DNA of 64,000 bases, taken from contig NC_087066.1 of assembly GCF_963678635.1 (NCBI RefSeq), positions 7,655,954 through 7,719,953 on the forward strand. Reading direction: 5' to 3'. The translations under genes and the position numbers were made by a program. Of this stretch, positions 1 through 12,275 are shown one piece after another (the stretch's first letter is position 1; each line of letters begins with the position of its first letter). The notes below the pieces were generated by a model. It saw nothing but the letters and a program-made list of their open reading frames with translations. It made no database searches and was not told the origin of the DNA. The stretch comes from Symsagittifera roscoffensis. Taxonomy: Eukaryota; Xenacoelomorpha; Acoela; Convolutidae.

Positions 1-1659
1 TGGGTGGAAAAAGAAGAATTGTTAATGTAAAACAAAATCGATTTGAAATTTCCTCTTAAATCTCTTTTTAAGCTGGAGATTGTTCACTTGTCAGGAAGTT
101 GTTTCAGGTTTTATGTTAGCAGAATTTTGCATGTTGGCTTTCGATTGAAATTTGCTAGTTATTTTTTTTGCGGGGTAGGGGGGGGGGGGGGGTTGCCGTT
201 GCTATCAGCTTAAAATTCCTAACTGTTGCAGAAAACTGAAAAAACTCGGCCTCGAAGGCGATTGTTTCTTGATACCATAGAAAAACTCAACAATTGTGTT
301 CGGGCATTTTTGATTTTTAAAAAATCCGTTCTTTTTTTTTTCAGGAGACTAATCAGTTTTGCCACACTCAATTTCAAGCATATAAAATAATATTTTGGAG
401 GATGCTAGTAAAAAACTGAATTAAAAACGAAATCGTTTTCTCTTAAACATGATGCTTTTAACATTTTTCGCTGATAATATTTGTCGAAGACGCTGATACA
501 GTAATAAGTCAGCTTGAATATTGTTGTGAAAATTTCTAGCAACAAATCAAAGTACTCTCGCTAAAAATAAGAGTTTTTAATATTCAGTTAAGCAAAAACG
601 AAAAAAAAAATTATTCTAATCAAAAAATAAAAAGATTTTATTCGAAATCAAAATTTGGAGCTATACTTTATCCACATTTATTTTATCTGAAGGAAAAAAA
701 CTTAGAAAATGGCTTGTAGGTTCAGAATTTGACAGTCCATCAAACCAAGGTCGATGAAGAAGCGATTGTTTTCAAGGAGAGCAATTCTTTTAATCCAATT
801 AGGTACTGCCTCGGACTAAAATTGGTATCTGCCAATTATGAAAAGCTAGATTGAAATTTTGAACAGCCTATCTCATTGTACTCCTAAATCATCAAAAAAA
901 TTCCATGAGAGCTGTATCAACATGGAACAAGATAGAAAAACATAGTTTAATTGAAAACGCTCTGATTTATTAGTCTACTAAAAGTTTTATTTTTTTAATT
1001 TTTTTTTTTCAATTTTCAGCGTGAGTTTATTTGTTTCCTTGCTTTGTTTGTTTTGTATAAAAAAGTAGAACTCTGGCTATCTACTAAAACTAAAAAACAG
1101 TCTAATTCACTCAATAAGCTGATATTTGGTTATTATGTACTGGAGTCACGGGACTGAGAAAGGCAATGTTTAGTTTCGAGCGATGAAAATAACCAGATTT
1201 TTTCAACTTTTTGTCGTTCTCCACAACTGCTAGAGAAGCACTGTTAAAGTTTTGATGGCTGAGACTGTTTATCAGAATACAGAAAATTGGAATAAATTGG
1301 TTCCAAGGTGTAATTTTTTATTTGATTGGGGGAGGGGGTAGCGGAGAGGTGTCCTTTAAGTCACAAAATCCCGGCTAAATAGTTTAAAAATTCGACATAA
1401 AATTGTTCGTTGGAGAAGTAGGGTTAGGACATCCTATAGGCTCGGTGTTCAACAATTTAGTACCAGCCAATTTAACACCGTACAATTTATTACCTAATAA
1501 TTTCAATACCAAGCAAAATTAATACAATTTTTAATACAAAAATTTCCTATTTTAAAAGTTAACACCAAAATTAACACTCAAACACCAAACACAAAGATAT
1601 CGAGCACCTTTCATTACAGAAATCAACAGTTTGATCAAGAGGCGTTGAGAGCATCACCA
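1..1659. other. Non-coding stretch, no gene seen
   Basis: AT-rich sequence without a convincing ORF on either strand. It contains a run of 13 or more G near 180-192, several poly-A and poly-T runs, and one copy of a dispersed repeat (1136-1310) described separately. I see no exon-like segment with paired splice sites. Confidence 0.5.
1136..1310 (+). repeat. Dispersed repeat family C, copy 1
   Basis: The segment beginning ACTGGAGTCACGGG and ending ATTGGTTCCAAGG matches a second diverged segment at 5335-5530 in the same order: GTCACGGG, an A-rich stretch with AACTTTTTC, TTCTC(C/T)ACAACT, a TTTATCAG-like block and TTGGTTCCAAG. The copies share blocks, not continuous identity. The family is unknown to me and the limits are approximate. 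Confidence 0.4.
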
Positions 1660-1682
1660 TGGCATTTCAGCCGGAAAATTAG

Positions 1683-1991
1683 ATGCCCAAAATGTCAATA
1701 CAGCATTTAAAAAATCTCAGCGAGAGATTTACCCCGACTGTCGGTGTTGCCAGTGCCGTTTTGTCAGTAACAGAAGATTTGGCCACTAAGTGTGCCCTCC
1801 AAAATAAAGACAAACTGATGGAAACGGCTGCGTGCACACGTGAGAAACCAAATCTTAATACGCAAATCATGCCTTTTGCGCAAAATTTCGAAATCCCTCA
1901 AAATTTTGAAAACTTGGAAACTTTATCCGGTATGACAGTGAATCCATTGATCACGAGCAAATTGTTTTATGCGGTGGCCTCGAAATCCTGA
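1683..1991 (+). CDS. Possible small ORF, 102 aa, unknown
   Basis: An intronless ORF of 102 codons from an ATG at 1683. In the same frame an ATG at 1660 sits in a very good start context (CACCATGG), but its frame reaches TAG after seven codons, directly before the 1683 ATG. The peptide is mixed and soluble-looking, with no membrane span, repeat or motif I recognise. It could be a small gene, a gene with a disabling stop, or a chance ORF. I see no splice sites or poly-A signal that settle this. Confidence 0.2.
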   Translation: MPKMSIQHLKNLSERFTPTVGVASAVLSVTEDLATKCALQNKDKLMETAACTREKPNLNTQIMPFAQNFEIPQNFENLETLSGMTVNPLITSKLFYAVASKS

Positions 1992-4189
1992 GAGTTCTCG
2001 AAAAATCATCTTTCTCGTTGGCCGATGAAACTTATAAAATAACTCCTATAAAATTCTATCCTTTGTATTCGTTTTATTAGGCTAAGCCAGAGTAAGTTGT
2101 GTCTTTTTTTCTTTCTTATCATTGAAATTCAAATTTTAACTTTTAAATTTTGATATTTCAAAAAAAAAACGTTTTTATGCAGACTCCAAGAAAACGTATC
2201 TAACCGCAAGAACTTGGCACGTTCACTAGCAATTTAATCCCAGGACAATAGCGCTGATTTTCGGAGTGTTATGTTGGGACTAGGAACGATTTTTTAAAAT
2301 TTCCTTACCAGCTGTAAATGTCTAAAAAATCACGCCAATTTTAGTCAAAGAACGTTTAATTATTTGCGCGCCTTCAAAGTTCGTTGATTGATTGGTCGTT
2401 TTTGGTTCGAATCATTGTAACAATCCGAAATCTTGGCAAGGTCAATGCTGTTCAAAACTTACGCAAGTTAAGTAGGGCAAAATTGTCTGGCTATAAATGG
2501 CGACACTTTTGTGTTTTATTCTTTGATGTTTACCGAAGTCCCCTTCGAAATGAGTTCTCTTTTCATTTTAGAGTAGAACGATAATAAATTCTAGCAATCG
2601 TTTTAAAATGCAGTGGTTTCTAGTTTTTAAGGCAACAAAAAGCAGCGAGTGAATTTGTATAGTGTTAATATGTTTGAGATAAAAAAGTGGGAACCACAGG
2701 CTCACCTTCACAAAAAATGAACTTAGTTAATATCTTGGACATGGTTTGACTGAACTTAAGCAGTAGGTTTGTTAAAAGGCCAAATTTTGACTTCAAATTT
2801 TCGTCGTAGCTGAGTATTTTAGCTGAGTATTTTCGTCGTATTTTTTTAATTGTTTTTTTTTTGTTTAATGAGAAATCAAAATGAGGGCTTAGCTTAGATC
2901 TGGATAAAAATTTCCCTGTCTTAATTTATGAACAGTTTCATCCATCATTTTTCAAAATTTCAGCCCTGATTGTCTGTAGAGAAAATCGCATCCCTTGGCT
3001 GTTTTCCGTGACTGATTTTTTTTTTCAAAAAACAACAACTGTTTAAAAATCACCGGGGCAAAAGTTATTCAAAATTTGAATGCTGGTTTATTTTTACAAA
3101 AATTTTTTTGCTTGATTACTGTTCTTTTCTTTTTGCGAACTGATCATTGAACGTTGACTGAAGAATAATCTAAGCTACAATCGCAAAACTCTTCGCATGT
3201 AGGAATGAAACTTTTTCTTTTACTTTTTTTTGTAAAATGAATAGTTTTTTTAAAAAAATTGTCGAGTGTTCCAAGTGAGTTTTCGAATGAACCTTCCTTT
3301 TTTAGACTATAGACAAGATCACTCATTTCCTGTCGTAAGGAAAAATCCAATCTAGTAATTGAGCTAAATAATTGGGTGAAAAAAAGACGTCTTTTGTAAT
3401 GAGTCAGAGAATGACCTCATTGAGTTCGTTATTTCTTTTCTTGCGGCGACAATGACTATTTGTTTCACGGTCTTTATTTTTAACCGCTAATTGCATGCCA
3501 TAGTTGGCCGCACGTCAAATAGTTTTAACTTATTATAAACAGCTGATTAGTCACAGTTTGAATTCAAATAACGTCCTCTTTCGTCTGACATTTAGACAGT
3601 TGGCATATTAAAATTAGTAACGAGCGCGAATGAAAATGAAGTCACTTGACATATAAAAATCGATTAGCGTCAGGCGATTATATTGAACCAATTCAACTTC
3701 GCTAAACCATATGGTAATTTTTATCGCTTTTTTGCTGATGATGGTTTTATAATTGCATGCGCTTTTCATTAAAACACGAATCATGGGAACAATGAAATAT
3801 TAATCAAATTTTTCACTTTTTTGATGAAAACTGCGGACATTAAAATGGTCAATTAAGTTCTCTCAATAATTTTTTTGACCGTAAACATCACTCTAAAACT
3901 CATGCAAAGGAAAACAGTTTTTTCGATAAGTTATTGGTTATTTATTGATCTCTCCCGACAACCTAACAGAATAACCAAATGTATTGAATTTTGATGACTT
4001 TTAAAAGTCAGTTGTCCGAAATTGGATGTCGTAAAATAACCTCAAAGAGAAGTCCCTTTGGGTGGTGAAGGGCTCGAATCCCTGAGTAAAGGAAGCGTCC
4101 CCCCTACCCCTCCTAAATTACCCCGGATTTTCAAAAAAAAAACTCAAAATTTTTCTTTTTTTAATTTGATTTTCCGAGCTCTCTCAAAA

Positions 4190-4260
4190 TATTAACAAGA
4201 CTGCTCGTATCAGGGCGAAGCCCTGAATGTTCCGACTGCCTTTTAAGGGTTATGGAGCAG
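4190..4260 (+). repeat. Dispersed repeat family G, copy 1
   Basis: A short motif, AGACTGCTCGTATCAGGGC followed by GAAGCCCTGAATGTTCCGACTGCC, recurs almost unchanged at 41700-41765. It recurs partly and in inverted orientation at 38036-38085. All three lie next to C-rich or G-rich runs. The longer parent element was not delimited. Confidence 0.45.
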
Positions 4261-4714
4261 TAATAACATTAAAAAATTCAATGAAACAAAACAAAAGAAT
4301 TTTTTTTTTTCTAAAATGTGAAATTTTTTAGTGAAAATCATCCCCCCATACGCCATTTAAAGTACAAAAGGATAGATTTCGCTCCTTGTAACAAACCAAT
4401 TATGGCAAATAAGCTTCTTTTAACCAATTTGGAATGATGTCTAAGACGGATTAACTCTCCGCTTACGCGTTAATAGCGCGAAAGATATCGCGCGTTAATT
4501 GTCCCAAATTGGCCAAAATGGCAATCTTTAAACCCCCGTAACTTTACGAAAAAAGATCACAGGTGAAATATCTTTTCAAATTTGAGCTCAGGGCAACAAT
4601 ACCTTTCGAATGATATAAAAAATTCCGTCAAAAAAGGCTAGTTAAAAAGTCGAAATTTGTCTGAAGGAAAAAAAAACCCACCCCGAGCACAAATATTCCG
4701 TTACTTTCGTATCG

Positions 4715-4854
4715 AAAGTCGGAACAAAAAGACCCTGATTTGGCCAAAATTTCCGCACCGCAAGTAAAAATTTGAAAAAGTCCATAAAAAGCATTTTTAC
4801 GCACTTTTAGGAAACTGTTGGATCCCCCCGCCCCCCCCATTAAATCCGCCCTTG
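4715..4854 (-). repeat. Fragment of hAT-like TIR element (family E)
   Basis: Read on the minus strand this begins CAAGGGCGGATTTAATGGGG and continues with a segment resembling the interior of the longer copy at 60685-61128 (AAAAATGC, TTGCGG, GAAATTTTGGC, CAGGGTCTTT in order). Part of the G-rich interior is missing. The CAG..GCGGAT end is typical of non-autonomous hAT-type elements; that assignment is inferred from family knowledge. Confidence 0.45.
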
Positions 4855-4949
4855 TATTATATTATAGTTTTATATTATTTTTTCTATATTATATTATATA
4901 TTATATACGAGTATTAGTACTCACGAGTATGAGTACAATGTATACTCAC

Positions 4950-7900
4950 GAGTCGCCGAGCATGAAGTAGTTGTCCTTCCACTGGTACAGCACTTCTATG
5001 TGTTGCAGTTGGGTCAAGTCAGTCCCCCCTCCCCTCCTGTCTCTCACTGATCTGTCCAGGGCACTCTTGTTGCTCTCCATCAGAGAAATCTAGCAAATTC
5101 ACACCACATCACAAGCTGAATTTTCATTATTATTTATAAAAAAATCTTGTAATAAACAATTCAGACTACATCAAGAAAAAGAAATTTTTCATTAGATTTT
5201 TCTGCAATTTTTCTAACGATCTTGTGATCTTGTGAACTGGACTAAAAAAAATTTAAATTCGAAAATTTTATCCATTAGGATAAAAATTGGCACTGTAAGT
5301 TGAGTTAATGAATAGAAGTGATTATAAAAAAAAGTATTACAGTCACGGGTCATAGAAGCTGCAACTTTTGTTTTTCAAGACATGAAAAGAAAGAGAACTT
5401 TTTCACGTTTCTGCCGTTTTCTCTACAACTACTCGATATTCATGGTTCAAAATTTGTTATCTGATGAATGTAATTGTTTACTAATAGTAGCCGGACAAAA
5501 TGTAAGAAATTGGTTCCAAGACCTCGTTTGGCCATTTAATTAGAAAGCATCGAAATCTATTCTTAGCAGCGAAAAAAACCGTAAACAGCGGAAGCACTAT
5601 GAAACTTAAAAGTATTCATTTGAAAGCCAAGAGCCAAAATAAGCTCTCATACAGTTTTTTGTATGAAATAGTAGACAAAAAACTCTCAACTACAAGTTAA
5701 AAATTAATTCAGTTTTTGGCTTTTTACAGAAAATTTTTTTTAGTCAACTTCTATGGTTCTTTTTTATGGTTCTTTTGAAAGTGAAATGACAACTATAACA
5801 GGGCCTTTCTTAGATCCTTAGCTTTCCAACGAAATAATTAACATTAAATCAAATCCGACAAATTCATCGCAAAAATTAAACTCATATTAGTCGATAGACT
5901 AAAAAATTGTCGTTGAGTAATAATATATTTGCTTTCATGGAATAAGATAGCAATAAAATTGCGGTTATTTTGATATGCAGTTTTTTTCAGCTATCCGGAA
6001 CTTTTTTTCGGCGATGCCTGGGAACAATTTTTATAGTTTATCCAGTAAATAACCAATTTAAAGCAATATAAATTAGGTGTCTTGAAATGGACATGGGGGG
6101 TGTGCGACAATATTTGTACAAATCCCAATGTATTGCTAAAATTGGTTTTCAAATTCTTACCTCTGTCGTAAAAAAAAATTTGTCAAAAAAATTTTTTTCA
6201 AGTGTTTTGGAATAGCTCAGTTTTAGTCAATACAAAAAAGTTTGTTAATGTTTTCCATTTTCTCAAATTATCCCTCTTCGCCAATCATTGAACTTTTCTG
6301 TTGCGAGGTTCTAAAAGTTATTTTGAGGTAAGAGCCATAAAGAAAAACACCTCTTCATTATATGGTACGGATTTCAATAATTTAGGCAATTGATTTTTGG
6401 TTTGAGCAAATTGAATTCTTTGGCTAACAGGAAACAAAAAATTTCGGCTTGCGGAACAATTTTTTTTCGGCTAATCTGGACGAAAGTTTTTTGGCTACTC
6501 GGGTATTCGGCTCCGTGACATGCCACCATTGTTTTTTTGCAATTTCAGAAATCCATCTATCAAATATGCGCCAATTCATATATTTCAAAAGTTATGGAAT
6601 TTATATGCTTGTCGAACGGTCACCGCACAAAACTGTTGCTTTCTGAATAATTTTTCCTGATCTGATATAAATAGCAAATAAAAATGTCTTCACACTTTTA
6701 CAGAGGAGCTCACCATGGATTTCAAATCTCAAATGGCTGGCTTTGGTTTTGTTAAGTTTATGGATTTTCTCTATCTTTTGTGTAGTTTCAGCTTCAAATG
6801 TAATTTTCAGTATTTTTAACAAAGGTTTTGTTTGATCTGTTTTAAGATTAAGCTCGTTTTTTTTTGGCTAAATTGCTTTTTCATTTAAGGTTTTTTAAAG
6901 TTCCAAGTGTTATATAGAATTGTAGTATTTAATGAAAACAAAAAGATTCTTATTTTTTTTCCTGCGTAGTTTGCAGGTTTTTTATTATATAATATAAGTG
7001 AAAACCAAACTCGTAGCACTGTTAAAAATTTTAGCAATGATACTTTTATTCTACAAACATGCGCATATCGTGTTCTGTTTTCAGGGTATGATTTTAAAAT
7101 CTGCCTATCTTAGGTTTTCGACCCCTACCTTTGACTATTTGGAGGTATCAATTTTTAGCTTACGGACCTTAAAATTTTTCTAAAGGCGCAAAAGTCGCCA
7201 ATATTTATTGTCTATGAGGAGGAAGCTCGGGCCAAAAAAACGCGATTTCTTGTTCAACATTTTCCAAAAAGTACTTAAAAACGTTTTTTTTTTCAGCTTG
7301 GCCTGTTTTTTCAATAACTTGCCAGCGGCGCAGAAAGTTTTGTCAAAATAGGGTCTTTTTAGTGATATGGGACAGCTCATAAAATCAATTTGGTCGACCT
7401 AGAAGAAAGATCGACAAAATTTCTGAAAAGAACCCCCCTTGTTTTAAATTAATGCTTAGTTTTAAATTAATGACCTCCATCTCAAATCGAATGGCGTCGA
7501 CATTTCCGAAGTTCATGAACACATTCTCACTCATGAGGAAAAGTGTTCGGAAGTTACTGGACACTGGGTTCATGGAGTATCCCCCGTCCAGCAGGTCCTG
7601 GCTTAGTTCCCACTTCAAGTGAGTCATCGCTCCCTCGAAACTCGATGCCGCGAAGCTGAAGCAAAACAAAAGAAATGAAAAAATCGATTAGTTTAAGGAT
7701 TTTCAGATGCTTGCTCGATAGTTACGTATGATTATGCGTTGAAGACAAAGTAGCTTGTCCCTCGCCTTTATGGTAAATTTGATTGAAGATATTTGGATAT
7801 TCAGGAAAGATAAATGCACCAAAAAATTTTTTTTTACCTAGCATAAGTTATCATATCCAGAAAAAGTTCTTCCTACAATCATTGGCTTTTGAAACCCAGA

Positions 7901-9859
7901 CAAAAACTGAAGCAGAAAATTGCAAAGTTTAAGCAGAAAATCGCGAAACTTGGAGCCGAAAATCAGACGCTCATCAATAATAGTATTTTCCTTCAGACAA
8001 TCAGTTTGAGATCTTGTGTACTATACAATAAGCGTACCGGTCTGACAATTCATCGAAGTCCGGATGAATGACACTCCAAGTTCCAGCTTGGTCCAGGGGT
8101 ACAGTCACGTGGGCAATGGTGGTCTGTTTGTTGCCCCAGTCTGCGGGACCCCGGATGAGGACAGCTGTGAGTTGGGACTGCTCCTTCCTCACATACTGCA
8201 GCATCTCGTGGAGACTGGACTCCAGGTAGAAGGGGATCTCGTCGTAGTAGTGCAGGGTGAACTGTCGCTCCTGACACCTAATTTTAACCAATTGAATTCA
8301 AGGATTTGTTCAATTTCATCTGTTTTGCCTTTGCTCGACTTTATCGGACGTTGTTCGACTTTGATCGACTTAGCAATTAAGTACTTAAGTATTGTTTCTA
8401 TGGAAAAATTTTGGTAAATTTTATTACGTCGCTCCGGTACAAATGGAAGGGCATTAGATTGTTTTCGCAAAAATCTTTCTAATAAAAGTTCAAACTGACA
8501 GCTTTCATAATAATTGGGCAGTTTTCTAAATCAAAAATGTCGTTTTGAGCTTGTATTTGAAAGTTTGCTGCTAAATAACCACCATCCTTCATTCTGTTAT
8601 ATATAGAATATGCGATGATACTAACAAGGGTCGTTTGAAGAGCTCGTCTATATTCAGGGAGGTGAAGTTGAAAGTCTCACACGTGATCAGATCCAGTCCC
8701 TTTGCCATGAAGATGATTCCTGACGTGAATAGTTTCCGAATGAAAAGACAAAACTTGACAATAAATCTGGTATTTTACTTCAACCTTTTCTTGGCTATCA
8801 ACCAAAAAGTTGAAAGAAAAAACTGAATCTAACTAATTGTTTCTATTTCTTTTGGTATTTGCTTCCTTTTGAATCACTGGATTTACGATTAACAATGCCA
8901 TTTTTAACTTTTCTGCCAGAAAAAAATGACAAATGACATTGAAAAGGCCAGTCTAAGCGATCCGATTTTAAATCAAATGCTAATTATTATCGAGGTCAAA
9001 ACTGGCTTCAACGTCGATTAAGATCAACTGAGTTTGAGCATGTTTAATACCCGTATGTTTGTGTGGACCCGTTTGTTTCTTCTGCTTGTAAGTCGTCGCT
9101 GGAATGTCCTTCGTCTGCAAGAGAGTGCTGATACTCATGAATGCACTCAGCATACACATGGCCACCACTGCTAGCAGAATGACCAAATAGACGGCAAACT
9201 TCACCACCCGGGTGGGGTTGCGAGGCTCGTTCTGAGAGGGCGCAGAGGAGGGAGGGGGGTCCGCATTTGGGTCAGTGTAACCCGCCATATTAGTGTCATC
9301 GTTCGCCTGAAAAAATTATAAATGAACACTAAAACCCCTCCAAGTTTTTGATTTTTTGAGTATTTCATTAGTTCAAGAAGTACTTTTCTAGACCTTAATG
9401 ATATCAAATCTGAGCAAAACTGACATTGTTTTGAACTTCATTGATTATGTAAAGCATAACTTATAAACATCATTTCTCTTAAATTTTTTACCATGACAAG
9501 TTTCAGAAAAAATTGTTCTCATCACGTTATTGCCTTTGAAAAACTGATGTTAATTTGAACACATGGGATTTTTTATGATCCATATGATCTTAAGGCCGAA
9601 AAAATAAACAATTAATATTTTTGAAACCAAGAACTGTTTTTGTAGATTTTATGAAGTAGAAGAAGGAAATTCCACAAAGTACCTGGAATAAAACACTGGT
9701 CGCAGTGGCTGGTCTACTTCCGGCCAGACTATCATCCAGTCCTATGTCGTTGAAGTTGCCACTGTTGCCGAAGTTGTCATCAAAGCCACCGCCGTCCAAA
9801 TCATCACTTAGTTCTCCGTCGAGAGGTTCTCTAAAGAAACTGTTATCGTTGCGGGGCAT
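4950..9859 (-). CDS. Single-pass membrane protein gene, six exons, 3' end missing
   Basis: Six exons read leftwards: 9859-9683, 9306-9051, 8719-8626, 8277-8038, 7655-7475 and 5089-4950. Every junction is GT-AG and reading phase is kept across all five introns (phases 0, 1, 2, 2, 0). The last exon ends in phase 2 at a GTGAGT donor, so at least one more exon lies to the left. The ATG at 9859 opens exon 1. The 362 visible residues have an acidic, Gly/Asp-rich N-terminus (about 1-59), a Pro-rich segment, one hydrophobic span in exon 2 (about 93-115, sequence around VYLVILLAVVAMCML) and then a long soluble region with N-glycosylation sequons such as NFT. With no signal peptide before the span, a type II topology is likely (inference). 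I do not recognise the family. The exons are visibly more GC-rich than the introns, which supports real coding sequence. Confidence 0.75.
5335..5530 (+). repeat. Dispersed repeat family C, copy 2
   Basis: Diverged partner of 1136-1310, in the 7475-5089 intron of the membrane-protein gene. It shares the ordered blocks CAGTCACGGG, GAACTTTTTC, TTCTCTACAACT, TTTGTTATCTGATGAAT and AATTGGTTCCAAG. Confidence 0.4.
7110..7440 (+). repeat. Partial hAT-like TIR element (family E)
   Basis: Resembles the interior of the complete-looking copy at 60685-61128: TTCGACCCC, GACCTTAAAATTTTTCTAAAGGCGC, ACGCGATTT, TTTTCCAAAAAG, GCGGCGCAGAAA, AGGGTCTTT, CTCA.AAAATCAATT.GGTCGACCTA.AAGAAAG.TCGACAAAATTT, in the same order. 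Both terminal repeats are missing. It lies in the intron just left of the exon at 7475-7655. Confidence 0.6.
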
Positions 9860-10469
9860 TTTGAGAATTAGCTTTTACTTTCAAAAAGTTGAATGAAATC
9901 AAATCTAAAAAAGCTGGAGTTTAAACTAGAAAATTAGGGAAATACTACTTCGAGGAAAATAGTTGCAAAAGTTGTAAGCTCAAAAAATATTGGAGTTCAA
10001 TGTGCGCTTCTCTGGACAAGTTAGATTTGAAAACAAGAAATGGTGTTTGAATACTGTCCATTCAAATTGTTTCGCGGGATCAAAAATGAGCAACTAATTC
10101 CTGTGTCAATTAATAATTAATTACTTGGCAGCAGATAATTCCACGCACTTGGTAGAGTGTTTGTGCACATCTGGCAAATTAACGAGGAGAATGTAAATAA
10201 AAGTGCATTTCTGGAATAAAAACGAACAGGTGAAAATTAGATTTAAAAAAAAACTGCTGCTCACATTTGAACGAAAAACAATTTGAAAATTAATTATAGC
10301 AATTTCAAATCTATCAATTGGGTTATGCATGCATGTTTTTCTCTGATTAACTGAATTTTATAGAAGTTTAAATCAAAGAAGAAAAAAGTTTCACGCGTGA
10401 AACTTCCAAAAACTGTTTACCAATTAAAAAATGAAACATTGTTACCCGGGTCGAGATCGGGGACTTATG

Positions 10470-10640
10470 TTTCGACCATTGCGACTCAAAATGGGTATGT
10501 TGCGACTTTGCGCGCCCGAAGAAATTTTATGCGACTTTGCGCGACCCAAAGAAGATATGTTGCAATTTTGCGCGACCGAAATTAGGTATGTTGCGATTTT
10601 GCGCGACCCAAATTAGGTATGTTGCGACTTTTTGCGACTC
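10470..10640 (+). repeat. Minisatellite, ~36 bp unit
   Basis: About five imperfect tandem copies of a unit like GTATGTTGCGACTTTGCGCG followed by ACCCAAATTAG. Some units carry GCGCGCCCGAAG or substitutions in TTGCGATTTT. The array is strikingly richer in CpG than its surroundings. Two overlapping plus-strand ORFs through it are a by-product of the repeat. Confidence 0.7.
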
Positions 10641-11116
10641 AAGCCTCTTGCGGAATGATGGAATTTCGGTCGCAGAAAGTTCATTTCGGCTACCCATTTC
10701 GATCGCAACATGAGTCGTGGACCTCGAGCGGGAAAGTCATCAACCTAAACACCTAAAATACAAAATACCGATCTTGTTATTACCACTGTTGTTTTTAATT
10801 TTTGTGTCAACTTTTTTTGTCGTCCTTTAGAAATGTTCTGCGCACTTTTTGCAAGATTTTGACCAAAAAGTTTCATTTTTGCTGGCGCAGGCGTGCGAAT
10901 TTCATTGCGCGCCTCAAAATTGTTATAGAATGGTTTCAAAGGCTTATTTTCTGATTTTAAAAAAGTTTTCGGGTTGATCAACTGAAATGGAATTCGGAAA
11001 ATAGTTCCGGTGTGGTAGTATTGAAGTATGTGAAGTTGTCGATGTCAATAACGTCTTCTGGACTTTTTGATTTCTGATTTCTGATGCTTTCAATTCCCAG
11101 GGAATCCACCCCCTTT

Positions 11117-11428
11117 GTTTCATTATTATCAAGATAACCTTTGTTAAATTTTGTTTCGGCCATTTGCACCTTGAAGGCAACAGTAGCATCTCCAATCTGC
11201 TTCAGCCAACCACTATTTCTCTAGAGTTATTGAAGCTAACGGAAGTAGATATAGAGTAAGCACCGACATACGAGATTAAGAAGTATCAATATTAACTATA
11301 TAGGCCGAAAATAAATAGCATGTCAGGCAGACTGCGTATGAACATTGAAGTGATTCTAGGATATGACTAGTCTTTTAAAATTTGTCGGTTGATAAAAATT
11401 TGTAGTTTTCTCACTAACATTTTAAAAT
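11117..11428 (+). repeat. Dispersed repeat family F, copy 1
   Basis: About 310 bp that matches 61243-61552 closely in the same orientation, sharing long blocks such as GAGATTAAGAAGTATC, GGCAGACTGCGTATGAACA and CTAGGATATGACTA. In both copies two short frames stay open and end in stops at corresponding places: one around CTAACGGAAGTAGATATAGA, the other a 16-codon reading frame beginning at the ATG near 11319. Neither terminal inverted repeats nor a tRNA-like head is evident. Confidence 0.75.
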
Positions 11429-11489
11429 GGCTGAATAATGAATGTGAGTTTTAGCGTTAAAATTCTGTGAATTGATTCACCTGATTGTT

Positions 11490-12275
11490 GGAACAATTTG
11501 GGGACTATAATTGCACAAAAAATTCCCCAATTCATGAAGGACTTTCTCGAAGTAGTTTCAATATAGCAGCCAGCTTGATTCTGATTTACTTTGCAGAAAC
11601 CAAAAACAGTTTTAAAAAACTTTGAAATTATATAATAAACAAACGTACAAACAATTTGCAAGTAGGACAGAATGTTCCGACCATAGTCTAAAAACCACAA
11701 GAAAAAAATTTTTTGCTCCAAATTGGTGTCGTTATTTTCTGAGTGGTATGATGAAAAGATCTGAACAAAAAATTGGAATTTAGGAATATTCGACAGTAAT
11801 AGTAAAATAGGCAATTATTGTAGAAATATGACTAAGAAAACAAAAACAAGATTTAAAAATTAAAACCATTTTCTATATACTCTTGTAAATTTTTTTTCGA
11901 ACTTATCAACTTTTCAGTTTCCAGATGGCGCTCAAAAAATTAAAAACAATTTCACCTGAGTAAAATTAAGTTTTAATGACCTAACTTAAACAAAAACAGT
12001 TGTAAGTGCTTTATTCGTTAGAATTTAGACCAAGAATCAAAAACTTTAAACCTGTTTTTCTCGATATTGGGCCAACTTTTTGGCATGTTTTTAATGTCGT
12101 TCGAATTGCAAAAGAAAGGGCTTTACTAATGTTTATCATTCGGCACATTCTCATAATAGTTTGTGTTATCTAATTTTGCGTGGAAAACAAAAAGAAAAAA
12201 GAAAAAACTAAAACAAACCCAAATAGAAAGTTCCTCCCCATTTTCATTGGTCGGAACAACAACAATTCAAGCGTG
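11490..12275 (+). repeat. Dispersed repeat family A, copy 1
   Basis: Shares ordered blocks with 15290-15790, 49715-50260, 50385-50945 and (inverted) 51810-52120. The blocks are ACAGAATGTTC.GACCATAGTC, a GTGGTATGAT.AAAAGATC motif, a GGCGCT.AAAAA motif, TTTTTCTCGATATTGG.CAA, ATGTCGTTCGAAT, TTTGCGTGGAAAACA and TTCCTCCCCATTTTCATTGGTCGGAACAA. The copies are old and diverged. No coding capacity is visible. Confidence 0.6.

Larger units (their letters stand above)
1992..4949. other. Non-coding stretch with repeat fragments
   Basis: No coding exon could be supported here. The segment should contain or lead to the missing 3' exon(s) of the leftward gene whose last visible exon ends at 4950, but I could not find a phase-2 exon. 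Two repeat fragments (4190-4260 and 4715-4854) are listed separately. Confidence 0.4.

Noticed and set aside
8064-8417. 117-codon plus-strand ORF
   Set aside because: Antisense of exon 8038-8277, which joins its neighbours in phase on the minus strand.
10397-10616. CRISPR-like array over the GCGAC repeats
   Set aside because: Units are head-to-tail with no unique spacers and the genome is animal; a minisatellite explains it.
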